In this document: positions 25,221-33,130 of the stretch, in pieces
Numbering within the stretch: the first letter of the stretch is position 1
Layout: each line of letters opens with the position of its first letter
Assembly (NCBI GenBank): GCA_023398575.1
Contig: JAEWSC010000015.1
Coordinates: forward strand, 1 to 59,700
From: Bacillota bacterium
GTDB lineage: Bacteria > Bacillota > Clostridia > Christensenellales > Aristaeellaceae
Direction: 5' to 3'
Length of the DNA: 59,700 nucleotides
Notes under the pieces: generated by a model
Database searches by the model: none
Told to the model about the DNA's origin: nothing
Seen by the model: the letters and a program-made list of their open reading frames with translations, nothing else
Translations under genes and position numbers: made by a program

Positions 25221-26891
25221 ATGAGCATGCCTTCTGTATATACGATTGGCATAGATTTCGGCACCCTGTCCGGGCGGGCATCACTGGTGGATATCGCAAA
25301 CGGTCAGGAAGTTGCAACGTCCATGTACGATTATCCTCATGGGGTCATGGACAAATGCCTTCCCACCGGCCGGCAGCTGCCGGCCAATTGGGCGCTGCAG
25401 CATCCGCAGGATTATCTGGATGTACTGACGCATACCATTCCTGATGTTTTGCAAAAAGCTGGCATTGACATAAAACAGGTTGTTGGGCTTGGTATCGACT
25501 TTACAGCAAGCACTGTGATGCCAATCTTACAAGACGGCACGCCCCTATGCTTTTTGCCTCAATATGAAAATGAACCCCATGCCTATGTAAAGCTGTGGAA
25601 GCACCATGCCGCCCAGGACCAGGCAAACCGCATGACGGAAACGGCAAAGCGGAGGGACGAAAGCTTCCTGAATTTATATGGTGGTAAAATATCCTCCGAA
25701 TGGGCGTTTCCCAAGCTATTGCAGCTTCTGGAAGAAGCACCGGTGCTTTATGAGGCAATGGACACCTGGATAGAGGCGGCGGACTGGCTGACCTTTATGC
25801 TTACTGGCACCCAAACACGCAACGCCTGCTGCGCCGGGTACAAAGCATGCTACCATAAGCGAATGGGGTATCCCTCCCCAAGTTATCTTGCTGCCCTGGA
25901 TAAAAGACTTGAAACAGTGGTGCAGGAAAAGATGAATGCGCCTATCCTCCCATCCGGGGCAGCGGCGGGCTATCTCACGCCTACCTTTGCCGATCAGCTG
26001 CACCTGCCTGCCGGAACTGCCGTCAGCGTGCCGGTGATCGACGCGCATGTATGCGTTCCGGCTGCGGGTATCGATGGTCCTGGCAAAATGCTGGGCATAT
26101 TGGGCACATCCGCCTGCTACATGTTGCTATCCAAGGAGGAGATGCCGGTGCCCGGTATCTGCGGCATGGTGGAGGACGGTATCGTACCTGAGTATCTTGG
26201 CTATGAAGCCGGGCTATCCTGTATGGGCGATCACTTTGCCTGGGTTGCGGAACACTGTGCGACCGAGGCGGACAGGGAAAAGGCAAGAGCGGCCGGTATA
26301 AGCCTGCACACCTGCCTGACGGATCAGGCCAGGAATCTTCAACCCGGGCAAAGCGGGCTGCTTGCACTGGACTGGTGGAACGGGAACCGCTCCATCCTTG
26401 TGGATGCGCACCTGACAGGGCTTTTGATAGGTTTGACGCTGCATACCACCTCCGCCGAGATCTATCGTGCCTTGATTGAAGCCACAGCCTTTGGCACAAG
26501 AATGATCGTAGAAAACTTTCGGGAGCACGGTATACCGGTAGAAGCGTTTTACGCTGCCGGCGGTATCAGCCAGAAAAACAGTCTGGTCATGCAGATATTT
26601 GCGGACGTGTTACGCATACCCGTAAAGGTTGTGGACGCGTCGGAAGGCGGCGCATTGGGCAGCGCAATTTTCGCAGCTGTGGCAGCGGGGGTGTATCCCT
26701 CCGTGAAAGACGCGACCCATGCCATGGGCCGGCCATGCTCAGCCATTTTTACGCCATGCGATAGCAATACACCTGTGTATGACCTGTTATATGCAGAATA
26801 TGCCCGCCTGTACGATTTCTTTGGCCGTGGTGAAAATGATATTATGAAGCGGCTGCTGAAAATCAAGGAAGCGCAAACACCGGTCAGATGA
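25221..26891 (+). CDS. araB: AraB-type ribulokinase (FGGY family)
   Basis: A 556-aa kinase with the AraB signature throughout: YTIGIDFGTLSGRASLVD at the start, WALQHPQDYLDVL, GLGIDFTASTVMPI, YVKLWKHHAAQDQANRM, and Asp274 in VPVIDAHVCVPAAG as the probable catalytic base. Ribulokinases of this group phosphorylate L-ribulose and also D-ribulose at position 5. With the FucI-type isomerase before it, the expected product is D-ribulose 5-phosphate for the pentose phosphate pathway. No AraA (L-arabinose isomerase) or AraD epimerase lies in the window, which argues for the D series. The ATG at 25,221 follows AAAAGGGG; longer frames upstream lack a site. Confidence 0.92.
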   Translation: MSMPSVYTIGIDFGTLSGRASLVDIANGQEVATSMYDYPHGVMDKCLPTGRQLPANWALQHPQDYLDVLTHTIPDVLQKAGIDIKQVVGLGIDFTASTVMPILQDGTPLCFLPQYENEPHAYVKLWKHHAAQDQANRMTETAKRRDESFLNLYGGKISSEWAFPKLLQLLEEAPVLYEAMDTWIEAADWLTFMLTGTQTRNACCAGYKACYHKRMGYPSPSYLAALDKRLETVVQEKMNAPILPSGAAAGYLTPTFADQLHLPAGTAVSVPVIDAHVCVPAAGIDGPGKMLGILGTSACYMLLSKEEMPVPGICGMVEDGIVPEYLGYEAGLSCMGDHFAWVAEHCATEADREKARAAGISLHTCLTDQARNLQPGQSGLLALDWWNGNRSILVDAHLTGLLIGLTLHTTSAEIYRALIEATAFGTRMIVENFREHGIPVEAFYAAGGISQKNSLVMQIFADVLRIPVKVVDASEGGALGSAIFAAVAAGVYPSVKDATHAMGRPCSAIFTPCDSNTPVYDLLYAEYARLYDFFGRGENDIMKRLLKIKEAQTPVR

Positions 26892-26909
26892 CAAGAAAGG
26901 ATGGATGAC

Positions 26910-27947
26910 ATGAGTATTGTAACAATCATCGGAGCCGGAATGATGGGCTCCGCCTTAAGCATTCCCGCCTGTGACAACGGCCATCAGGTACGCATTGTGG
27001 GTACCCACCTGGATAGGGCCATTATTGAGTACGCCAAAGCGCACCACACACACCTGAGCATGAAACGCAAGCTTCCGGAGAGTATCACCTATTATCATGT
27101 GGAGGAAATGGAGAAGGCATTGGCTGGAGCAGACCTTTTGATCGGCGGGGTCAGCAGCTTTGGCGTGGATTGGTTCGCAGACAATGTGCTGCCGCTGGTA
27201 CCAGAATCCCTGCCGATTCTTTCTGTCACGAAAGGTCTTTTGGATCTTCCGGATGGAACACTGATGACTTTTCCCCAAGTGTACAAGACCTGCACAAACA
27301 AACAACTCTCCCTGAATGCCATAGGCGGGCCCTGCACCAGCTATGAGCTGGCCGACCGGCGCCATAGCTGCGTGACCTTTTGCGGCGATGATATTGAAAT
27401 ACTGCATAAGCTCAAAGCCATACTGGAAACAAGCTATTATCACATTAGCCTCTCTACCGATATCATTGGCGTCGAGTGCGCCGTCGCAATGAAGAATGCC
27501 TATGCACTGGGCGTTACCCTGGCGGTTGGCATGATTGAAAGGGAGGAAGGGATCGACTGCACGCAGGCGTACAATCCCCAGGCCGCCCTTTTCGGGCAAA
27601 GTGTGCGTGAAATGGCAAAAATGCTCAAGCTCACCGGAGGCAGAGATGAAAATATCGTCTATGCGGCAGGAGACCTATACGTAACGATATTTGGTGGACG
27701 CACCAGAATGCTGGGAACGCTGCTCGGCCGGGGACTGCGTTTTTCCCAGGCAATGAATGAGCTCTCAGGCATTACGCTGGAATCTGTATCTATCGCAACC
27801 CGCATGGTCCGCGCCATGCAAAAGCTGGCGGAACGCTGTATTGTAAAGGAAGAGGATTTTCCGCTGTTGTACCATGTAGGCAGGTTGCTCAAGGATGAGA
27901 AGACCGGGGGCATTCCATTTGCCAGTTTTGAGGTTGAGGAGGTTTGA
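26910..27947 (+). CDS. GpsA-like NAD(P)-dependent dehydrogenase
   Basis: A 345-aa protein related to NAD(P)-dependent glycerol-3-phosphate dehydrogenase. It has a Rossmann start (VTIIGAGMMGSALSIPACDNG), the GVSSFGVDWF/VLSVTKG-like region, IGGPCTSYELADRR in place of the usual SGPSFA motif, and a catalytic Lys195 in VECAVAMKNAYALG. The usual GELKN-type contacts are altered, so it may use a different phosphate sugar. It is the last gene of the GH116-FucI-AraB operon, 18 bases after the kinase. A role in reducing or oxidising a product of D-ribulose phosphate, or in DHAP balance, is possible. The ATG at 26,910 fits the AAAGG site better than 26,901. Confidence 0.8.
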   Translation: MSIVTIIGAGMMGSALSIPACDNGHQVRIVGTHLDRAIIEYAKAHHTHLSMKRKLPESITYYHVEEMEKALAGADLLIGGVSSFGVDWFADNVLPLVPESLPILSVTKGLLDLPDGTLMTFPQVYKTCTNKQLSLNAIGGPCTSYELADRRHSCVTFCGDDIEILHKLKAILETSYYHISLSTDIIGVECAVAMKNAYALGVTLAVGMIEREEGIDCTQAYNPQAALFGQSVREMAKMLKLTGGRDENIVYAAGDLYVTIFGGRTRMLGTLLGRGLRFSQAMNELSGITLESVSIATRMVRAMQKLAERCIVKEEDFPLLYHVGRLLKDEKTGGIPFASFEVEEV

Positions 27948-27989
27948 ACAGCCTGGCAATGGATGGATGAACCGGCCCTGAAGGATACC

Positions 27990-28022
27990 TTAAAAAAATA
28001 CAGCCTGCCCGTTAAGGCAGGC
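27990..28022 (-). terminator. Intrinsic terminator, minus strand
   Basis: A 7-bp GC-rich stem (GCCTGCC with GGCAGGC, 6-base loop) is followed on the minus strand by seven U residues. It would end transcripts coming from the FAD oxidoreductase operon, though it is 315 bases past that stop. Confidence 0.65.
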
Positions 28023-28096
28023 CGCGGAATAATGATATGTGCCCTTCTGTGTGGCCAATATCACATTCACCCAGACAGCATCTATGCGAATAATAA

Positions 28097-28240
28097 CAAT
28101 ATTCAATTACAATGGCTGTTGATGTTGGCATTAACATCAACAGCCATTATAGTGAAAGTTTATATCGATGAAGGCAACAGCACAACAAACACATAGATGC
28201 GGGATGGTGTCAAATATATGATGCTTGTAGCCCTTGGCGG
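28097..28240. repeat. Dispersed repeat, copy B, with a perfect 16-bp hairpin
   Basis: Related to 10,263-10,406. Its hairpin (28,111-28,126 with 28,133-28,148, loop GGCATT) is perfect, whereas the stem in copy A has bulges. No U-run follows on either strand, so it is not a standard terminator. The two copies differ by paired changes in the stem (AAGGGCT against AATGGCT with matching changes opposite), which hints that the structure is maintained. Confidence 0.5.
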
Positions 28241-28265
28241 TAAGTTGGACCTCATCATACCAAAT

Positions 28266-28291
28266 CAGTATCCCGATTTCTCGGGATACTG
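28266..28291. terminator. Hairpin near the end of the FAD oxidoreductase gene
   Basis: A perfect 11-bp stem (CAGTATCCCGA and complement) with a 4-base loop. A loose T-rich stretch follows on the plus strand. It could act on transcripts from either side of this convergent junction. Confidence 0.45.
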
Positions 28292-28337
28292 TAGATTCAT
28301 TTTAATTGATGGTCTGGCTCTCCTTTTGGCATTTCCA

Positions 28338-29627
28338 TCATTCAAACAGGGTGCATCCCGTTGCTTCAAGCCTCTTTTGAACATCCTTCACATCAATCTC
28401 AGCCACGGGGACGTTCTGTTCAATGGAGGATGCCGCCATCATTCCTGCCGCCTGGCCTATGGCCATGGTGATGTTCATCACCCGGTAAGATGCGTGGGCG
28501 CGATGCGTACCGCTGATGGACCGGCCGCAGAGTATCAGATGCTCCACCTCCAAGGGCTGCAGGCTGCGCATGGGGATATCATAAGGCTGCGCCTTATGGG
28601 GGCAGCCGTCCGTTTCCGCCTGGCCGCCGCCGGTGGGATTATGGATATCGATCACGAAGTTGGCGTTGTGCACCACCACATCACCGAACTTGCGCCCGGC
28701 AACCAGGTCGTTGTCATGCAGCACATATTGTCCGCGGATACGCCTGCTTTCCCGAACGCCCATGGTGCCCGCAGACAAGCGGGTGCGTATGTTTTGAAAG
28801 CCGGGCACCTGATCCCGCAGGAAACTGTTCACCCTTTCAATCTGCAAACGCAGCTCCAGCTCTGCCTTCTCCAGATCCCCCGGGCGGGTGATATCAATGC
28901 TGTTTTCTTGCGTGGCGTTGACCAGATATTCCCCCGCATGGTGAGATGGGTATAGCCGGACGATTGTCACATTGGGCGGCAGCTTCCCTTCCCGGGCCGC
29001 ATCGGCGCACATCTGAAGGTATTCGCGCCCATCAGGGAACACGGTATAGTCCTCCTCATGGCGGCAGGCCATGGGCTGGGCCAGATCGGCCCCTTCGATA
29101 TGATACAACAGGGAAACAGGCTGGACCAAGCCGTCGCCATCCCGCCCCTTCATGACCTGTGCTCCCGCAGCAGCCGCCACAAACCCGTCGCCAGTAGCGT
29201 CAATGATCCGCCTGGCCGGGAAATAGATGGGACCTGCCTGAGTAGTGGCCACGACACCCCGGACCGCACCATCCTCCACAATGGCGTCCACTACAGGCGT
29301 CTGCAAAAACAGCTGTACGCCCGCGTCCTGTAAAAGCCGTGTCAGCTGAAGCTTCGCCAACTCCGGATCGATGGCTGTGCCGCCATCCGGCGCGTTTAGC
29401 AGCCGGCATATTTCCGCACTGATTGTCCCCGGTGCCACCGTACCCATGATGGTGGTTACATTGCCCAAGGTCAGATTGCCTCCCACCACGCCATAGCGCT
29501 CCAGCAGCCCCGTTTTCAGCCCCTGACGTGCAGAAGCCACAGCTGCCGCTATGCCCGAAGGCCCTGAGCCGCAAACAAGGACGTCCAGAATCGGATACTC
29601 CGCCAATTGTTTCTGATAGGCTTTCAT
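28338..29627 (-). CDS. FAD-dependent oxidoreductase (FAD_oxidored type)
   Basis: A 429-aa flavoprotein with the dinucleotide-binding motif VLVCGSGPSGIAAAVASARQG at about residues 14-34, then GVVGGNLTLGN, the ATGDGFVAAAAG segment and the C-terminal LILCGRSISGTHRAHASYRVM that closes the FAD site. This family sits beside carbohydrate genes in many Firmicutes and Bacteroidetes, but the substrate is generally unknown. It is the last gene of an operon with an importer and two-component system, and the only enzyme there, so it probably oxidises or reduces the imported compound. The longer frame to 29,699 lacks a ribosome site; the ATG at 29,627 follows GAGGGAGA. Confidence 0.87.
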   Translation of the reverse strand: MKAYQKQLAEYPILDVLVCGSGPSGIAAAVASARQGLKTGLLERYGVVGGNLTLGNVTTIMGTVAPGTISAEICRLLNAPDGGTAIDPELAKLQLTRLLQDAGVQLFLQTPVVDAIVEDGAVRGVVATTQAGPIYFPARRIIDATGDGFVAAAAGAQVMKGRDGDGLVQPVSLLYHIEGADLAQPMACRHEEDYTVFPDGREYLQMCADAAREGKLPPNVTIVRLYPSHHAGEYLVNATQENSIDITRPGDLEKAELELRLQIERVNSFLRDQVPGFQNIRTRLSAGTMGVRESRRIRGQYVLHDNDLVAGRKFGDVVVHNANFVIDIHNPTGGGQAETDGCPHKAQPYDIPMRSLQPLEVEHLILCGRSISGTHRAHASYRVMNITMAIGQAAGMMAASSIEQNVPVAEIDVKDVQKRLEATGCTLFE

Positions 29628-29656
29628 GGCATTCTCCCTCTTGTTGCGTAAGATGG

Positions 29657-29687
29657 CCCGGAGTGCCGGCCATTCCGGCGCTCCGGG
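29657..29687 (-). promoter_or_regulatory. Intercistronic stem-loop after the third binding-protein gene
   Basis: A 13-bp GC-rich stem (CCCGGAGTGCCGG with one G-T pair) and 5-base loop lie in the 72-base gap between the binding protein and the oxidoreductase. No U-run follows. It is the third example of this arrangement in the window. Confidence 0.68.
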
Positions 29688-29699
29688 TCCTGAATCCAT

Positions 29700-31151
29700 T
29701 TACTTTGCACTGTACCAGGTGTTGATTTCCGCGGTGCATTCCGCGCCGCCGCTGGTGCGCCACTGCTCCGCGAAGGTGCCGTAGTTTTCTAGCTTTTCCA
29801 CACCTACCATCAATTGAATGGTATAATCCTTGATGAGTTCCGAAAGGGCCGCCTTGTACTTGGAAACCGACGGCATGGTAGGCATCGTACCCACCGGGCT
29901 GAAGACCGCGTACTTGTCAAAGTTCGCGTTGGCAGCGTCAAAGGCCTTGCCCAGCTCCGGATTGCGGCGGGTGCGCGCCATCCACATGTCGGCATACTCT
30001 ACTTCGCGGATGCCGTTCAAATACCACCAGGCATTGCTGCGGACTTCGGAGAAGATGGGCATAATGGGGAAGTAATTGCCATTATCCTTTGTGAAATGCA
30101 CGCTCTCCTCACCCAGGGTGATGTATGTAAATACATCCTCGCTGAGCTTCTTGTTCATAAACTTCACAGCGTCTTCTGGATGCTGGGCCGTTTTGGGAAT
30201 GTAACTGACATTGTTTAGGTAACGGTTGGCCCGGATAAAGGCTTTGCCGTTCTTGTCCATCAGCGGGTCCACATAGGCAATGCTGGCGGTGGGCACGTTT
30301 TGATACAGCGCCGGCACCTGGGTGGCGGCGTTGAACCAGCCGGATGCAACGGCAAACACCTTGCCGGAAGCGAACTTCTCATCCACAGTCACATTGGTGT
30401 TGATGGCCAGGTCCTGATCCAACAGGCCCTCGGTGTACAGCTTGAGCATATAGGACAGGTATTCCTGGTACTCCGGCAGTTCCACGAAGTGGACCAGCTT
30501 GCCATCCCGCTCGTTCCAGTCAAAGTAGAAGCCAAAGCCGGAGATCAGCGTCTCGCTGAAGATGCCGCCGCTCATGGAGAAGGGCACCATGTCGGGATAC
30601 GCCTGCTTTACCGCCGTGAGAACCTGGTACAGCTCTTCAGGCGTGGTGGGCAGTTGAAGGGAAAGCGCATCCAGTATGTCCTTGCGCATCAAAATGGTAT
30701 TTTCGATGTTGGGGCGCTCATTCATCATGGGGATGCCATAGATGCTGCCGTTGTAGGTGGTCAGATCCCAGGTGTCCTTCCCGATGACCTGGGTCAGCAC
30801 ATCGCCGTGCTGCGCAAGCAGGTCGTTCAGCGGGAGCAGTGCGCCCTTTTCCACCAGCGTGCGGAACTCGTCCGGGCCGCTGCGGACGATATCAAAGTCA
30901 GCGCCGGAAGCGATCTGCATGTACAGGTTTTGCGGACCGTTTTCGGAAGGCAGCATGGAATACGTTACCTTGTAGCCCGTTTTTTCTTCAATGGCCGTGG
31001 CGGTGGGGTCATTGTTGGGATCATGGCCATTGTAGGTGCCCAGCACTTTCAGCTCCGGCAGGGATTCAGAAGCCAGGGCCGCGGGCAGGGACACAACGCC
31101 TAGCACCAGGAGAACGGCCAGCCATAGGGATAGGAAACGTTTGGACTTCAT
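29700..31151 (-). CDS. Extracellular solute-binding protein, LplA-like
   Basis: A 483-aa binding protein with a signal peptide (about 1-27, cleavage near ALA-SE) and no lipobox cysteine. It has the LplA-like pattern: PELKVLGTYNGHDPNNDPTA, ADFDIVRSGPDEFRTLVEKGALLPL, NTILMRKDILDALSLQLPTTPEEL and an aromatic substrate face. It serves the two permeases encoded just upstream in the operon (37-base gap). AGAAGGAGG precedes the ATG. The ligand is unknown; the operon holds no glycosidase. Confidence 0.91.
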   Translation of the reverse strand: MKSKRFLSLWLAVLLVLGVVSLPAALASESLPELKVLGTYNGHDPNNDPTATAIEEKTGYKVTYSMLPSENGPQNLYMQIASGADFDIVRSGPDEFRTLVEKGALLPLNDLLAQHGDVLTQVIGKDTWDLTTYNGSIYGIPMMNERPNIENTILMRKDILDALSLQLPTTPEELYQVLTAVKQAYPDMVPFSMSGGIFSETLISGFGFYFDWNERDGKLVHFVELPEYQEYLSYMLKLYTEGLLDQDLAINTNVTVDEKFASGKVFAVASGWFNAATQVPALYQNVPTASIAYVDPLMDKNGKAFIRANRYLNNVSYIPKTAQHPEDAVKFMNKKLSEDVFTYITLGEESVHFTKDNGNYFPIMPIFSEVRSNAWWYLNGIREVEYADMWMARTRRNPELGKAFDAANANFDKYAVFSPVGTMPTMPSVSKYKAALSELIKDYTIQLMVGVEKLENYGTFAEQWRTSGGAECTAEINTWYSAK

Positions 31152-31187
31152 GGGGATACCTCCTTCTCTATTTTCATCCAGGATGGA

Positions 31188-32084
31188 TCAGCCCTTCACC
31201 GAGCCGACGGTCAATCCGTGGACAAAATACCGCTGTGCAAAGGGATAGGCCAAAATGATCGGCAACGTGCCCAGCACGATGGATGCGGCTTGTACGCCTA
31301 TGCTGGAAAGATTCATGGCCTGCTCCGGGTCAAGCTCCTTGATTTTGCTGGCGGTACTGATCAATTCGTACAGATATAGCTGCAGGGGCTTGACAGCAGG
31401 CTTGGTAATGAACAGCATGGCGTGGGTGTAGCCGTTCCAGTAGTTCACCGCGTAAAACAAGGCTATGGTGGCTACGGAAGGCAGCGATAAGGGCAATATG
31501 ATGCTGCGCAGAATCCGTAATGGCTTTGCCCCGTCTATCCTGGCTGATTCCTCAATGGATTCCGGAATGCCCTCGAAGAATGTCTTCATCACAAACAGGT
31601 TGAACTGCGATACCGTAAATGGGATGATGACAGACCAAAGGTTATTGAGAAGCCCCAGTGACTGCATCAGGATATAAACGGGCACCGTGCCCCCGTAAAA
31701 CAGCATGCTGAACACGTACATGAGCAGAATGCATTTACGGCCGCGGAAATCTGACTTGGAAAGGGGATAGGCCGCCAGCACCGTAACAGAGACGGAAATC
31801 ACCGTGCCTGCCACCGTTACGAACAAGCTGTTTGAAAAAGCCTGCCAGAACATATTGTTGTTCAGCACATACCTTACAACATCCAGCTGAAAGCCCACGG
31901 GCCAGAAGGATACAAATCCGGACATCACCGCAGTGTTGGAGGAGAGCGCCTTGGAGATCAGGTGAACGAAAGGGAGAAGGCATACCAGCCCGAGCAATAC
32001 GAACAGCGTATTGTTGAATGCTTTGAAAACCCATCCCCCTGACGGCCTGCGTTTTAGCCCCAAGGTGCTTTGCTGCTTGATCAT
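31188..32084 (-). CDS. ABC importer permease, YtcP/LplC type
   Basis: A 298-aa membrane permease with six hydrophobic segments, EAA loop ESARIDGAKPLRILRSIILPL and the typical end YPFAQRYFVHGLTVGSVKG. The ATG at 32,084 lies one base past the upstream permease stop and has GGAG 11 bases before it. The alternative ATG at 32,105 would overlap the previous gene. It pairs with the LplB-type permease. Confidence 0.92.
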   Translation of the reverse strand: MIKQQSTLGLKRRPSGGWVFKAFNNTLFVLLGLVCLLPFVHLISKALSSNTAVMSGFVSFWPVGFQLDVVRYVLNNNMFWQAFSNSLFVTVAGTVISVSVTVLAAYPLSKSDFRGRKCILLMYVFSMLFYGGTVPVYILMQSLGLLNNLWSVIIPFTVSQFNLFVMKTFFEGIPESIEESARIDGAKPLRILRSIILPLSLPSVATIALFYAVNYWNGYTHAMLFITKPAVKPLQLYLYELISTASKIKELDPEQAMNLSSIGVQAASIVLGTLPIILAYPFAQRYFVHGLTVGSVKG

Positions 32085-32085
32085 A

Positions 32086-33024
32086 CTACCACAAGCTCCT
32101 TTCAAAGAACTTGCGGCTGATGCCGTTGCATGTAATGACCAGCATAAAGCCTACCACCGACTCGAACATGCCCATGGCAGTACCGGTGGAAAAGTCCAAT
32201 TTTCCAAGGCCTATGCGGTAAATATAGGTTTGAAGGATATCTGCCACGGGATAGACAGCGGGGTTGTACATCACCAGAATTTGCTCGTAACCAGCCTGCA
32301 GGATGTTTCCCACCCGCAAAAGAAGCATTAGGGCCACCACCGACGCAATGGAGGGAAAGGTGATATGGATCATGCGCTGGAAACGGTTTGCACCATCCAT
32401 CAGCGCGGCCTCGTACAAGGCCGGGTCGATACTGGTTAGTGCAGCCAGGTATACGATGGTGCCCCATCCCGTTTCCCGCCAGCCCTCCGTAGCGACCAAG
32501 AGAGAGCGGAACAGCGACTGGTCCGTAAAGAACATCAACTGTGGGCTCCCTATTTTTTCAAGCACCTGGTTTACGATGCCGTCCGTGGAAAGCAGGGTAA
32601 AAAAGATGCCGTAGATAATAACCCAGCTTAAAAAATGCGGCAGGTACAGCGCCGTCTGCACATAGCGCTTGATGCGGGCGCTGCGCAGCTCGTTGAGCAG
32701 AAGCGAGAGCAGGATGGGAAGCGGAAAAAGAATAACAATTTTATAGACGCTGATGAGAATCGTGTTGCGCAAAAGCGTCCAAAATTGGGGGGTTGAAAAA
32801 ATCCGCCGGAAATAATCCAGCCCCACCCAATCGCTTTTCAGCATGGAATCCAAAAGACCCGACCCGGCAAACATGTCATACTCCTTGAACGCCAGAGAAA
32901 GGCCGATCAGGGGTAGGAACTTGTATAGAACAAGATAGACAATCCCGGGCAGCGACATCAAATAAAGTGACCAGTTCTGAGAAAAATACCGCAAAAAAGA
33001 AGACCTCTGTTGGATTCTGTGCAT
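32086..33024 (-). CDS. ABC importer permease, LplB type
   Basis: A 312-aa LplB-type permease: long polar N-terminus, LPGIVYLVLYKFLPLIGLSLAFKEY at the first segment and EAA loop EAALMDGANRFQRMIHITFPS. AAGGTG precedes the ATG. It is the first gene after a terminator at 33,077-33,108, so the importer may have its own promoter, activated by the response regulator encoded upstream. No ATPase gene accompanies it. Confidence 0.92.
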   Translation of the reverse strand: MHRIQQRSSFLRYFSQNWSLYLMSLPGIVYLVLYKFLPLIGLSLAFKEYDMFAGSGLLDSMLKSDWVGLDYFRRIFSTPQFWTLLRNTILISVYKIVILFPLPILLSLLLNELRSARIKRYVQTALYLPHFLSWVIIYGIFFTLLSTDGIVNQVLEKIGSPQLMFFTDQSLFRSLLVATEGWRETGWGTIVYLAALTSIDPALYEAALMDGANRFQRMIHITFPSIASVVALMLLLRVGNILQAGYEQILVMYNPAVYPVADILQTYIYRIGLGKLDFSTGTAMGMFESVVGFMLVITCNGISRKFFERSLW

Positions 33025-33076
33025 ATCATCAACACCTTCTGCAAAAGTTTAATGCAAAGATGCGCAAAAGAAAACT

Positions 33077-33108
33077 GGAGCATCCGCCGATTTTTTGACG
33101 GATGCTCC
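33077..33108 (-). terminator. Intrinsic terminator after the histidine kinase gene
   Basis: A 10-bp perfect stem (GGAGCATCCG and complement) with a 12-base loop, followed on the minus strand by AGTTTTCTTTT. It separates the two-component genes from the importer operon. Confidence 0.75.
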
Positions 33109-33130
33109 GATTCTCATCGATCAATCGCCT

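Larger units (their letters stand above)
27948..28337. other. Convergent intergenic region with three hairpins and the second dispersed repeat
   Basis: This 390-bp region lies between the end of the GH116 operon and the end of the FAD oxidoreductase operon. It contains a minus-strand terminator at 27,990-28,022, a 16-bp hairpin at 28,111-28,148, the repeat copy at 28,097-28,240 and a hairpin at 28,266-28,291. I see no convincing gene. Confidence 0.6.

Noticed and set aside
23264..26891. L-fucose catabolic operon
   Set aside because: The isomerase is of FucI type, but the kinase is AraB-like rather than FucK-like, and no fuculose-phosphate aldolase, fucose permease or fucosidase is present.
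25221..26891. L-arabinose pathway kinase
   Set aside because: The kinase family fits, but there is no AraA isomerase or AraD epimerase in the operon, and the co-transcribed isomerase handles D-arabinose.
28197..28955. 252-codon plus-strand frame
   Set aside because: It is mostly antisense to the well-supported FAD oxidoreductase gene, and its first part lies in the dispersed repeat.
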